Source of the DNA: Flaveria trinervia
Lineage: Eukaryota; Streptophyta; Magnoliopsida; Asterales; Asteraceae
Reading direction: 5' to 3'
DNA: 64,000 nucleotides
Assembly: GCA_025506515.1 (NCBI GenBank)
Contig: CM046447.1
Location: forward strand, 90,925,498 to 90,989,497
The position numbers were made by a program, and so were the translations under genes. The notes beneath the pieces were generated by a model. The model was not told the origin of the DNA. It saw only the letters and a list, made by a program, of their open reading frames with translations, and searched no databases. This document shows positions 43,237 to 53,310 of this stretch, in pieces; position 1 is the stretch's first letter, and each line of letters begins with the position of its first letter.

Positions 43237-45981
43237 CGTAACACCCGGATATCTTCTTTAAAGCCGACGAAAGAAGCAAAAGAAATAAAGTCCAAAGTCG
43301 GAAGACCAAACTTGCCAAAAAGGGAGAAAGATTGGATGAGTGGGGGATTAAGAGGGGAGGGCAGCCCACACCCTCCCCACACTCACCAAAAAAAATCTGC
43401 CATAGAGAGAAAAGAGGAAGAAAAAGGGAAAAAGCTTGGTTCTTGTGGATTAGAGCGTTAAAGTCGAAGTGTAGCGGGTTGAATCGAAGCTGTACTCGAT
43501 GATGTTGTTTGTGTGAGTTCTAGGACCCCTCTTTTACATATTTTTAAATAATTTTGGGGCTGGAACACATCTGAAACCCGTTTTTGAAGTGTGTGTGTTG
43601 AACCCGTGTGTATGTGTTTGTGTGTGATGCAAGTGGAGTTTGTTTCGGGCTTGTGTGTGCTTGTATGGTGTTGTGGTATGTGTTTCTAAGGTTTAGGATG
43701 GTTGATTTGTGCTTAGAACAAGTTTGGGAGGGTTTAGAGGCCAAAATTCGCAGATTGGGTTCGCGATGAACTGCATTCTGCATCAGCTAGGGCTAGGCGA
43801 CCGACTGGAGGCCATACGGCCTAAAGGAGTGCGACTGAGGTTCATTCGCATGTGAGTCATGCGACTGGAGTCCATTCTCTTGTGAGTCACACAATTGAGG
43901 ACCATTCGCATGGGGAGTCACGCGACTGAGGGTCCATACACCTAGGTCCATCCCGCATTAGGTCCATTCGCATGAAACCCATCCGCATTAGATTCAATCG
44001 CATGTGAGTCGTGCGACTGAAGGTCCATACACATGGGTACTCATCCGCATTGGGTTCAGTCTCCCATGGTGTCCATCCGCATAGCTCCATTCGCATAGGG
44101 TTCATTCGCCTGATGTCCATTCACCTAAGTGTTCAGTCGCCTGGGAGGCCATGCGACTGAAGGTTGCCCATGTGCCCATGTAGGGCTTGTGTACCCGAGA
44201 GAATATAGTTTATTTACTAACTTTCGAGGGAAAGTGCAGATCTAAGTTTTGAATGTTTCTGAATGATTTGGGGCTGGAACACATCTGAAAATCAGGTTTT
44301 TGAGTGTGTGCATGTTTGACCCGTAGGCGTATATGTATGTGTGTGTGTGTGTATGATGCATTTGAGCCTTGTTTGTGAGCTTGTGTGTGCTTGAATGGTG
44401 TTATGGTATGCATTCCTAAGGTTTAGGATGGTTGATTTGGGCTTAGAATGGGTTTAGATGAGCTTAGAGGTCGAAAATGGCAGATTAGGTTCGGGATGAA
44501 CTGCATTCTACACCAGCTAGAGCTAGGCGATCGACTGGAGGCCATACGGCTGATTGAGGTGCGATTGCGGTTCATTCACAAGATTGGGGTCCATTTGCAC
44601 GGCTGAGAGTTCATTCGCATGATTGGGAGCCCAGTGGCATAAGTGCTCATCCGCATTAGTTCCATTCGCATGAGGCCTATCCGCATTAAGTTCATTCGCA
44701 CGTTTGGGTGTTCATTCGCATTAGTGTTCATCCGCATTGGTTCAATCGCATGATGTTCAGTCGCATGGAGGCCATGCGACTAAAGGGCGTCCATACGCCC
44801 GAATAGGGCTGTTGCACCCAAGGAGAAGTGTAGTTTAACTTCTGACTTTCGGGGGAAAGTGCAGATGTAAGTTTTGACGTAAAGGTTCCCGTAAGAGCAT
44901 GTAAGATGACGTTTGAGGCCTTAGAGAGCATGTTAGGCATGATGATGATGATGTTGCATGATTATGCATGATATGTATGTATGTATGATGTTGCCCTATA
45001 TGATGCTGATGACTATGTATGTTATGTTCCATATCATGATGTATGTTTATCTTTTGTGTGGCTTTACGTGTCATGTTAATGAATGAATGAAAGTATTATG
45101 TAACGTAAAATGAAAGATAATGAAAGAGGAACATGAAGTAAGAATGCATGAATTAATGAACAATGATGTAATGAAAGTCTTTCAAGCGCTGTATGTTGGG
45201 ACACACCATTAAGGTGTTAGCCCAACGGTGTGCGGGTTCGCTACCCCAGGAGGATGCACATCGGCGTCTTTCTTTGTGATTGACCATATGTATGAACCAT
45301 TGTTGCGTGCCTTAGGTACTATGACCATTTGGTGCCGAGCACCACCGATGAAGGTCTTTTATAGGCTTAGGTCCAGTACCATGAGACTGAAGGGCATCGC
45401 ATATGACAGTGGTATACCTAAACTTTACCTTAGGTACTGTGACCATTTGGTGTCGAGCACCACCGATGAAGGTCTTTCATAGGCTTAGGTCCAGTACCAC
45501 AAGACTGTAGGGTAAAGTTCATGGTGATGACGAAAGAAAATTATGTAATGATGAACGAATGATGAAGATAATAATTATTATCTATGTGTACGTATGATGT
45601 ATGTACGTATGATGTATGTTCGCATGAAGGAAAAGAACGGTTTTAACGAAAGAAAAGTATGTTTTATTTTATAAAACTAGAACTCACTGAGCAACACTGA
45701 CTTTGATGTATTTCCAGTTGGCAGGTTATGATTGCTGAGGATGGCACTAGGCGGATACTCAGCTCTTTTGGATGGCATTCTTTTGTTAATGTTTTTGCAT
45801 TGTAATACGAACAAATGATGTTTTGAAATGAACGCTTGTATTAACTTTCAAAAGCATTTGTAATGAAATGAAAAGTTATTTTTATGTTTTCGCTGCAATA
45901 TTTTCATAAGGCAAAATGTAATTATATATTTTATGTGCGATGAGGATCCAACTGTAAGCATCCCGGGAACGGGGCCTTACA
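43237..45981 (+). repeat. Middle LTR, 2745-bp fusion of two LTR types
   Basis: Longer than its neighbours because it joins two partial LTRs. 43237 to about 44250 follows the G2 5' LTR (CACATCTGAAACCCGTTTTT, minisatellite, GTTTATTTACTAACTTTC). From about 44253 it follows the third LTR, restarting at the GGGCTGGAACACATCTGAAA region and running to the end. It therefore has two minisatellite blocks. The first base is C instead of T (CGTAACACCC). Confidence 0.9.
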
Positions 45982-45992
45982 AGTTGGTAAGT

Positions 45993-46006
45993 TGGTATCA
46001 GAGCCA
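45993..46006 (+). other. G3 primer-binding site with duplicated lead
   Basis: TGGTATCAGAGCCA, preceded by a direct duplication of AGTTGGTA between the LTR end and the site (45982-45989, then 45990-45997). Confidence 0.9.
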
Positions 46007-46108
46007 AAGTTTAAGTGAAATGGGTAAATTTTCAAAATAAACCTTAACTTAAAGTGAGAATGGATGGAAAGGAAAGGGATGCCAATCTGAGTAGCTGCGT
46101 GCCATCAG

Positions 46109-46326
46109 GTATTTTCGTAAAGTTAACCGGTATTATGTGCGCATGTGATGTGTTATGTGTTGTTTGTGGATTTAAATACTGATATAGTCAGAATAGGTAA
46201 TGCTCAGGGTGTGAAGAGTTAAGTAAGTGGCTAATCACAACTGGCCACTGTAATTAGAGACTTACTATACTTAACATAAACTGAGCTCTTCCCTTGAATG
46301 TCCGTGTTGGTGTTTGAATCTTTCAG
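46109..46326 (+). other. Putative leader intron of G3
   Basis: CCATCAG then GTATTTTCG at 46109, ending AATCTTTCAG at 46326, 218 nt, with GGCTAATCAC as a possible branch region. Same boundaries as in G1 and G2. Confidence 0.45.
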
Positions 46327-46337
46327 TGTGCGTGTGA

Positions 46338-47616
46338 ATAGCTGGTGGTAGGTCTTCGAAAGCTTCACGTGGTGGGGGTTACGATGCTGAACCGCGACCC
46401 AAGAGAGGGAGACCCAGAGTTGAGAAGGTGCTTCATGAAGAACCAGAGACCCCTCATCCGGAGGGTGGCGACGAGAGCCCCAATCTGAGAGCCTCAGTAA
46501 ATGAGGCTGTTATGCAAGAAGTTCATCAGGTCTTGCAGACAATCTTACCATATATGGTTACCAAAGTGATTAAAGCAGTACGAGAAGGGGAAAGAAAGGA
46601 GAGGAACAGGTCCTCGGGAGGACGAGAGCAACCGGAGCCTGAAACGGTTCTCTCGGATGATGAAGAAGAGGAGGAAGAAGAAGAGTCTGCACCAGAGGTG
46701 GCACGAGGCTGTAACTCAGGGGTGTTTATGAGATGCAAGCTCCCAACGTTTGATGGAAACAACACTGCTGCTGTTGCTCACCGGTGGGTGAAGGAAATGG
46801 AGGTTGTTCTTGTATCAGCGAGTGCCGGGAGGACCAAAAGGTGAAGTTTGCTACCCATTCATTTGTAGACTCGGCTCTTTGCTGGTAGGACAATATAGTC
46901 CAAGCCGAGGGTAGCATGGCCATTGGGAGAATGAGATGGTCTGAACTAAAGAAGTTGGTGATTGAGGAGTTCTACCCTCATAGAGAAATGGGGATAAGGT
47001 TGAGAGAAAGTTCCTACAACTGGAGGCGAGAACGATGACACACCAGCAGTACACTACAAAGTTCAACAAGATTGCATATCTGGTGCCGGATCAGGTGACA
47101 CCTCTGTCTCGAAAGATCAAGAGGTATATTCAGGGTTTGCCAGCGGATATTTGTAGGCACATGATCGCTGCCCGGCCGAGCACGTTTAGGTTGGCGATGG
47201 ATTTGGCAGGGAGACTGTATGATGAGAGATCGGTGGCGGTGACCGAAGGTGGCAGGAAGAGCTGTGGTGATCGAAACTGGCAGGGGAAGAGGTTTGGTCG
47301 ATGTGATGCCTCGAGGGGTAAGAAGAAGGCACGGATGGACGACCGTCGTGTGGTCACATCGGGGACATGTATGAAGAAGTGCGGAAGGTGTGGGAGAGAG
47401 CATAGTGGGGAATGTAGGATTGGGTTGAACTTTTGCTTCAAATGTGGGAAGGCGGGGCACATGGCAAAGGATTGTCGTATTGTCTGGTGCTATAACTGTG
47501 GTGAAGAGGGTCACATGAGTAGGGATTGCAAGAAACCGAGGGATGAGGGTTCCGGGGCGAAGAAGACGGGGAGTGAAGGGCCGAGAGCAAGCGCCAGGGC
47601 GTTCACCATGACATAG
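46338..47616 (+). pseudogene. G3 gag, full length but start lost
   Basis: The gag start codon is ATA at 46338-46340 where G2 has ATG. 46428-46844 covers the Pro/Glu-rich part, an acidic run near residue 80 and the beginning of the capsid domain (CKLPTFDGNNTAAVAHRWVK). A frameshift and a TAG for Trp follow. 47035-47616 resumes capsid (YTTKFNKIAYLVPDQV) and ends with a CGRCGREHSGEC motif and two canonical knuckles, CFKCGKAGHMAKDC and CYNCGEEGHMSRDC. It is the most complete gag here. Confidence 0.9.
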
Positions 47617-48130
47617 GAGGAAGCTAGGACGGACCCTGATGTTGTGTCTAGTATATTTATGGTGAACCAAACTTTAGCGTCCTATGTTATTTGATCTGGG
47701 TGCTAGTAAAAGTTTTATTTCTGCTACTTTCTATGCTAAGCTGCCTGTTAGTATTAGACGTGTTGATGTGCCCTTCGATGTTGAAACTACCATAGGTAAG
47801 TTTACCAGGATTTCTGAGATGATAGAGAACTGTGATGTGGAGCTAGAAGGTCATAAGTTTCATGTTAGACCGTTCGTGATGCCCTTAGGTGGTTTTGATT
47901 TGGTTCTTGGAATGGATTGGTTGGCGGACTCGAGGAAAACATTATGTGTCGCAAGAAGATGATTCATTTGACAACGCCTAACGGGAGTTTGGTAACTGTT
48001 TATGGGGATCGGGTTACTACGATCCCGAAAGTAATCTCAATGGCGGTGGCGGGAAAGTGTATGAGGCATGGGTGTAGTGCCTACTTGGCTTATGTAAAGG
48101 ATGTGGATACGCCAACACGACAACTATCTG
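47617..48130 (+). pseudogene. G3 protease with altered active site
   Basis: 47684-47962 has LFDLGASKSFISATFY where the sister copies have DSGA: the catalytic triplet is DLG. The flap and GGFDLVLGMDWLAD regions are recognisable. A TAG sits just upstream (FTMT then stop, 47614-47616) and a frame change follows near 47935. Confidence 0.88.
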
Positions 48131-49030
48131 ATGGACCGTTTGTGTGTGACTTTAAACGTGTTCCCGGAAGACTTACCAGGAGTGCCACCTGATCGATAGA
48201 TCGAGTTTCAGATTGACCTAATACCGGGTGCCCAGCCTGTTGCCAAGGCACCATATCGGTTGGCTCTGACGGAGATGAAGGGGTTAATGGAGCAGTTGCA
48301 AGAGCTGCTTGATAAGGGGTTCATCAGACCGAGTATCTCTCCTTGGGGTGCTCCGGTCTTGTTTGTGAAGAAGAAATGCGGTAGTATGAGAATGTGTATT
48401 GACTACCGTGAGCTGAACAAGTTGACGATAAAGAACCGATACCACTTACCAAGAATTGATGACTTGTTTGATCAGCTTCAAGGTGCTAGTTGGTTTTCAA
48501 GGATAGACCTTCGATCTGGTTACCATCAGTTGAAGGTGAAAGAGCAGGATATCCCTAAGACAGCTTTTCGCACGCGCTATGGTCACTACGAGTTTCTTGT
48601 CATGTCTTTTTGTTTGACCAATGCGCCAGCTGCTTTTATGGATCTGATGAACCATGTGTGTTGGCCGATGTTGGATAAATCAGTGATCGTGTTTATTGAT
48701 GATATCCTGATTTATTCGAAGAGTGAGATTGAGCATGCCGGTCACATTAGGGAGGTTCTGGAGATGCTGAGGAGGGAAAAGTTGTATGCAAAATTCTCCA
48801 AGTGCGCATTCTGGTTGCACGAAGTTTAGTTCTTGGGTCATGTGGTAAATCCTGACGGGATTATGGTGGACCCGGCAAAGGTGGAGGCGGTGATGCAATG
48901 GAAGTCTCCAAAGACGCCATCCGAGATTCATAAATTCTTGGGTTTGGTGGGCTACTACAGAAGATTCATCCAAGACTTTTCTAAGATCGCTTCTCTACTA
49001 ACCAAGTTGACCCGAAAAGATGTGAAGTTT
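48131..49030 (+). pseudogene. G3 reverse transcriptase, largely open
   Basis: 48260-48829 is open for 189 residues: SISPWGAPVLFVKKK, NRYHLPRIDDLFDQL, FSRIDLRSGYHQLKVK and FIDDILIYSKSEIEH, with both catalytic Asp present. One conserved Gly is Cys (SFCLTNAP). TAG at 48827-48829 then interrupts before FLGHVVNPDGIMVDP-type sequence in the thumb. Confidence 0.9.
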
Positions 49031-49470
49031 GTATGGGGTCAAGCTCAAGAGAAGGCATTCGAAGAATTGAAGGCAAGGTTGACTCAAGCTTATGTTCTGT
49101 CGTTACCCAATGGGAGTGAAGATCTGGTGGTTTATTCTGATGCTTCCTACTCGGGGTTGGGGTGCGTTTTAATGCAAAGAGGGAAGGTTATAACCTATGC
49201 ATCCTGACAGTTGAAGGTTCATGAGGTCAATTATCCTACTCATGACTTGGAGCTAGCAGTCGTGGTCTTTGCACTAAAGATTTGGAGGCACTATCTTTAC
49301 GGGACAAAGTGCACCATTTACACTGACCACAAGAGCTTGAAGTATTTCTATGAGCAGAAGGATCTGAACATGAGGCAGAGACGGTGGTTGGAACTTATCA
49401 AGGATTATGATTGTGAAATCCATTACCATCCGGGCAAAGCCAACGTGGTGGCGGATGCGCTTAGTTGAAA
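49031..49470 (+). pseudogene. G3 RNase H
   Basis: Continues through LVVYSDASYSGLGCVLMQRG to TGA 49205-49207 (CGA in G2), then 49211-49468 with HDLELAVVVFALKIWRHYLY, TDHKSLKY and GKANVVADALS, ended by TGA 49466-49468 (CGA in G2). Confidence 0.88.
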
Positions 49471-50530
49471 AGAGAGGCCCGAGCCGATTCGAGTGAAAGC
49501 TTATCAGCTAGTCATGACCTCTGATGTGATGAAACAAGTCAAAGAGTTTCAAGATGAGGCATTGAAAGAAGATCATCTTAACTCTGAGGGAATGAGAGGT
49601 CTGGTCGCAGAATTGGGTGAAAACACGCTTAGTGTTAGAACTCAATTCAGGAGAACATGGGTTCCTCGTTTTAGGGATCTACGGGTGAAGATTTTAGATG
49701 AAGCTCACAAGACTCGATACTCTATTTATCCAGGTGCCACAAAGATGTATCAAGACATGAAGAAGTATTACTGGTGGCCGGGTATGAAACGCGACGTGGT
49801 GGAGTATGTGAGTAAATGCCTTACTTGCCTACAGGTGAAGGCCGAGCATCAGAAGCCGTATGGAAAGATCTAACCCTTGGATATACCGGAATGGAAGTGT
49901 GAGAATATCACCATGGATTTCATTACGAAGCTGCCGCATACCCCGAAAAGGTATGATGCCTTATGGGTGATTGTTGACCGTCTGACGAAGAGTGCTCACT
50001 TCCAACCGATCCGCGAGACATATTCATCTGAGAGGTTGGTGGATCTATTCATTAAGAAAATTGTAACTCGTCATGGTGTGCCGGTGTCTATTGTATTTGA
50101 TTGTGATACCCGGTTCACATACAAATTCTAGAAGAAATTCCATGACGCCATGGGGACGAGGTTACATATTAGAACGGCTTATCATCCCCAAACTGATGGT
50201 TAGTCAGAAAGGACCATTCAGACATTGGAAGACATGCTTCAGGCATGTGTGATTGATTTTAGGGGAAGTTGGGATGACCACCTACCGCTAGCCGAATTCT
50301 CATATAACAACAACTTTCATGCCAGCATTGGTATGCCACCATATGAGATGTTATATGATATGAGATACAGAACACCCGTTTATTGGGGTGATATTGGTCA
50401 GAAGGAATTGGGGAGCGTCGAGGTAATCAAGGCTACGACTGAGAAGCTTGAGAAGATCAAAGCCTTCATGAAGGCAGCCAAAGATAGACAAAAGGCGTAT
50501 GCCGATAAACTGCGCACACCGATTGAGTTC
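49471..50530 (+). pseudogene. G3 integrase
   Basis: 49493-49873 has the zinc domain (HKTRYSIYPGATKMYQ, KCLTCLQVKAEHQK) and ends at TAA (CAA in G2). 49877-50131 has core Asp in NITMDFITKLP but IVFDCDTRFT where relatives read SDRDTRFT; it ends at TAG (TGG in G2). The Glu region near 50205 has a stop beside it (TDG then TAG), and 50225 onward resumes EDMLQACVIDFRGSW. Confidence 0.88.
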
Positions 50531-50960
50531 CAGATGGGTGATCACGTTATGTTGAAGGTCTCACCTTGGAAGGGTATCATTCGTTTCCGAAAGCAGGGCA
50601 AGTTGAGCCCGAGATACAAAGGCCCTTTTCGAATCGTTGCTCGAGTAGGAGATGTGGCCTATAGACAGGAGTTACCGGATGAGTTAAGTGGAATTCACCC
50701 GACATTCCATGTATCTCATCTGAGAAAGTGCTTAGCTGATGAAGACATGATTGTTCCACTGGAAGATATCGAAGTAGACGAACGGCTCAATTACGTGGAG
50801 CAACCGGTGGCAATCATCGATCAAAAGGAAAATAAAGGCTGACAAATAAAGTGGTTCCTCTTGTGCGTGTACAGTGGAAGCACAGGAAGGGATCCGAGTC
50901 AACGTGGGAGACCGAAGAAGAAATGAGATAACATTAGCCACGTTTGTTCGGGGGATAACA
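50531..50960 (+). pseudogene. G3 integrase C-terminus and chromodomain-like tail
   Basis: Open from 50225 to 50842, with KGPFRIVARVGDVAYRQELP, HPTFHVSHLRKCLADEDM and VEQPVAIID. A frameshift near 50835 moves the rest (NKVVPLVRVQWKHRKGSES, WETEEEM) to another frame ending near 50928. Confidence 0.87.
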
Positions 50961-50983
50961 GGTTTCGGGGACGAAACCTATTT

Positions 50984-50997
50984 CAGGGGGGTGGACT
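50984..50997 (+). other. Polypurine tract before third LTR
   Basis: CAGGGGGGTGGACT directly before the LTR start. Confidence 0.88.
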
Positions 50998-51107
50998 TGT
51001 AACACCCGGTTATTTATTTATTTTGAAGCCAACGAAGGAAGAAAAGAAATAAAGTCCAAAGTCGAGGGACCAAACTCACCAACGAGAGAAAGTTGGGTAA
51101 GTGGGGG

Positions 51108-51115
51108 TATATAAA
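51108..51115 (+). promoter_or_regulatory. TATA box of third Tekay LTR
   Basis: TATATAAA in GGGGGTATATAAAGGGAGAG, only about 110 bp from the LTR start. If this is the promoter, U3 is very short and about 1.9 kb of LTR lies in the transcript leader. Confidence 0.6.
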
Positions 51116-51817
51116 GGGAGAGTGCAGCCATTACCCTCTCCCCACACCCACATTTTCAACCAAAGAAAGAGGAGAAGAGAGAAAGAAGAGAAAAAGGGAG
51201 AAAAAAAGTTGGTTTGGGTTGGTTCGAGTGAGCCAAAATCGTTGAGAAGCGAGTCAAATCGAAGCTCTACTCGTTTTGTCATTTGTGTGAGTTCTAGGAC
51301 CCCTCCTTTAAACGTTTTTGAATAATTTAGGGCTGGAACACATCTGAAAATCAGGTTTTTGAGTGTGTGCATGTTTGACCCGTAGGCGTATGTGTATGAT
51401 GCGTTTGAGCCTTGTATGTGAGCTTGTGTGTGCTTGGATAGTGTTGTGGTATGCATTCCTAAGGTTTAGGATGGTTGATTTGGGCTTAGAATGGGTTTAG
51501 ATGAGCTTGGAGGTCGAAAATGGCAGATTAGGTTCGGGATGAACTGCATTCTGCACCAGCTAGGGCTTGGTGACCGAATGGAGGCCATACGGCTGACTGA
51601 GGTGCGATTGGGGTTCATTCGCATGATTGGGGTTCATTCACATGATTGGGGTCCATTCGCACGACTGAGAGTTCATTCGCATGATTGGGAGCCCAGTCGC
51701 ATAAGTGCTCATCCGCATTAGTTCCATTCGCATGAGGTCCATCCGCATTAAGTTCATTCGCACGATTGGGTGTTCATTCGCATGAGTGTTCATCCGCATT
51801 GGTTCAATCGCATGATG

Positions 51818-51846
51818 TTCAGTCGCATGGAGGCCATGCGACTGAA
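51818..51846. repeat. Perfect 13-bp hairpin in third LTR
   Basis: TTCAGTCGCATGG, loop AGG, CCATGCGACTGAA, at the end of the minisatellite. Confidence 0.9.
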
Positions 51847-53014
51847 GGGTCTCCATACGCCCGAATAGGACTGTTGCACCCGAGGAGAAGTGTAGTTTAA
51901 CTTTTGATTTTCGGGGGAAAGTGCATATGTAAGTTTTGACGTAAAGGTTCACATAAGAGCATGTAAGATGATGTTTGAGGCCTTAGAGAGCATGTTGGGC
52001 ATGATGATGATGATGTTGCATGATTATGCATGATATGTATGTATGTACGATGTTGCCCTGTATGATGCTGATGACTGTGTATGTTATGTTCCTTATCATG
52101 ATGTATGTTTATCTTTCCTATGGCTTTACGTGTCATGTTAATGAATGAATGAAAGTATTATGTAACGTAAAGTGAAAGATAATGAAAGAGGAACATGAAG
52201 TAAGAATGCATGCATTAATGAACGATGATGTAATGAAAGTCTTACAAGCGCTGTATGTCGGGACACGCCATTAAGGTGTGCGGGTGCGCTACCCCGGGAG
52301 GATGCACATCGGGGTCTTTCTTTGTGATTGACCATATGTATGAACCATTGTTGCGTGCCTTAGGTACTGTGACCATTTGGTGCCGAGCACCACCGATGAA
52401 GGTCTTTTATAGGCTTAGGTCTAGTACCACGAGACTGAAGGGCATAGCATATGACAGTGGTATACTGAACTTTACCTTAGGTACTGTGACCATTTGGTGC
52501 CGAGCACCACCGATGAAGGTCTTTTATAGGCTTAGGTCCAGTACCACGAGACTGAAGGGTAAATTTCATGGTGATGACGAAAGGAAAAGATGTAATGATG
52601 AACAAACGATGAAGATAATAACTATTATCTATGTGTACGTATGATGTATGATCGCATGAAGGAAAAGAACAGTTTTAATGAAAGAAAAGTATGTTTTATT
52701 TTATAAAACTAGAACTCACTCAGCAATGCTGACTTTGATGTGTTTCCAGTTGGCAGGTAATGATTGCTGAGGATGGCACGAGGCGGCTACTCAGCTCTTT
52801 TGGATGGCATTATTTTGTTAATGTTTTTCTATTGTAATGCGAATGAATGATGTTTTGAAATAAACGCTTGTATTTACTTGCAAAAGCATTTGTTATGATA
52901 TGAAAGTTATTTTTATGTTTCCGCTGCAATATTTTCATAAGGCAAATGTAATTATATGTTTTATGTGCGATGAGGATCCAATTGTAAGCGTCTCGGGAAC
53001 GAGACCTTACAAGT

Positions 53015-53028
53015 TGGTATCAGAGCCA
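53015..53028 (+). other. Orphan primer-binding site
   Basis: TGGTATCAGAGCCA after the third LTR, followed by AAGTTTAAAT and then sequence unrelated to the usual leader from 53038. Confidence 0.92.
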
Positions 53029-53037
53029 AAGTTTAAA

Positions 53038-53310
53038 TCATTACATTACAAACAAGATATAAACAAAAACATAATGTTTCAATTAAACTAAGTCCATGTC
53101 CTATATGAGCACGATGAGATCCTCTAGTATCAAACCTGAAACATATTAAAAATAAAGGGTCAACTTTGAAAGTTGGTGAGTTCCATGGGTTAAACACACA
53201 CACACATAAACAAACACACACACACATATATATATATATGTATGTATATATATATATATATCAAAATATTTACAAGTAACAATTTATGTCAATGGTTATT
53301 GCAGGATCGA
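53038..53310. other. Unassigned DNA between Tekay array and C2
   Basis: No gene. The part CCTGAAACATATT...GTTGGTGAGTTCC resembles in layout a conserved block of Tekay LTRs (GGAAACACAT...GCTGAGTGAGTTC), so it may be a piece of a distant gypsy LTR. A (CA)n(TA)n microsatellite lies at 53193-53261. Confidence 0.4.
53193..53261. repeat. (CA)n(TA)n compound microsatellite
   Basis: Two CA runs separated by TAAACAAA, then a TA run with a short TGTATG break. Confidence 0.9.

Larger units (their letters stand above)
50998..53011 (+). repeat. Third Tekay LTR, 2014 bp
   Basis: Starts TGTAACACCCGG and ends GAGACCTTACA. It has a TATATAAA box at 51108-51115, a minisatellite at about 51560-51860 with a perfect hairpin, and two copies of the 120-bp subrepeat (about 52355-52560). 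Confidence 0.92.
37120..53037 (+). mobile_element. Tandem Tekay composite LTR-G2-LTR-G3-LTR
   Basis: Three LTRs (37120-39032, 43237-45981, 50998-53011) alternate with two internal regions, G2 and G3, all on the plus strand. After the third LTR a primer-binding site and about 10 bp of leader remain, then unrelated DNA begins at 53038. So a third internal region once followed or the array was cut from a longer one. The left flank (AGGTT, 37115-37119) has no partner on the right. Such arrays arise by unequal recombination between elements. Confidence 0.92.

Noticed and set aside
47014..47670. 218-codon minus-strand open frame over G3 gag
   Set aside because: It is antisense to gag and zinc knuckles that are clearly coding on the plus strand.
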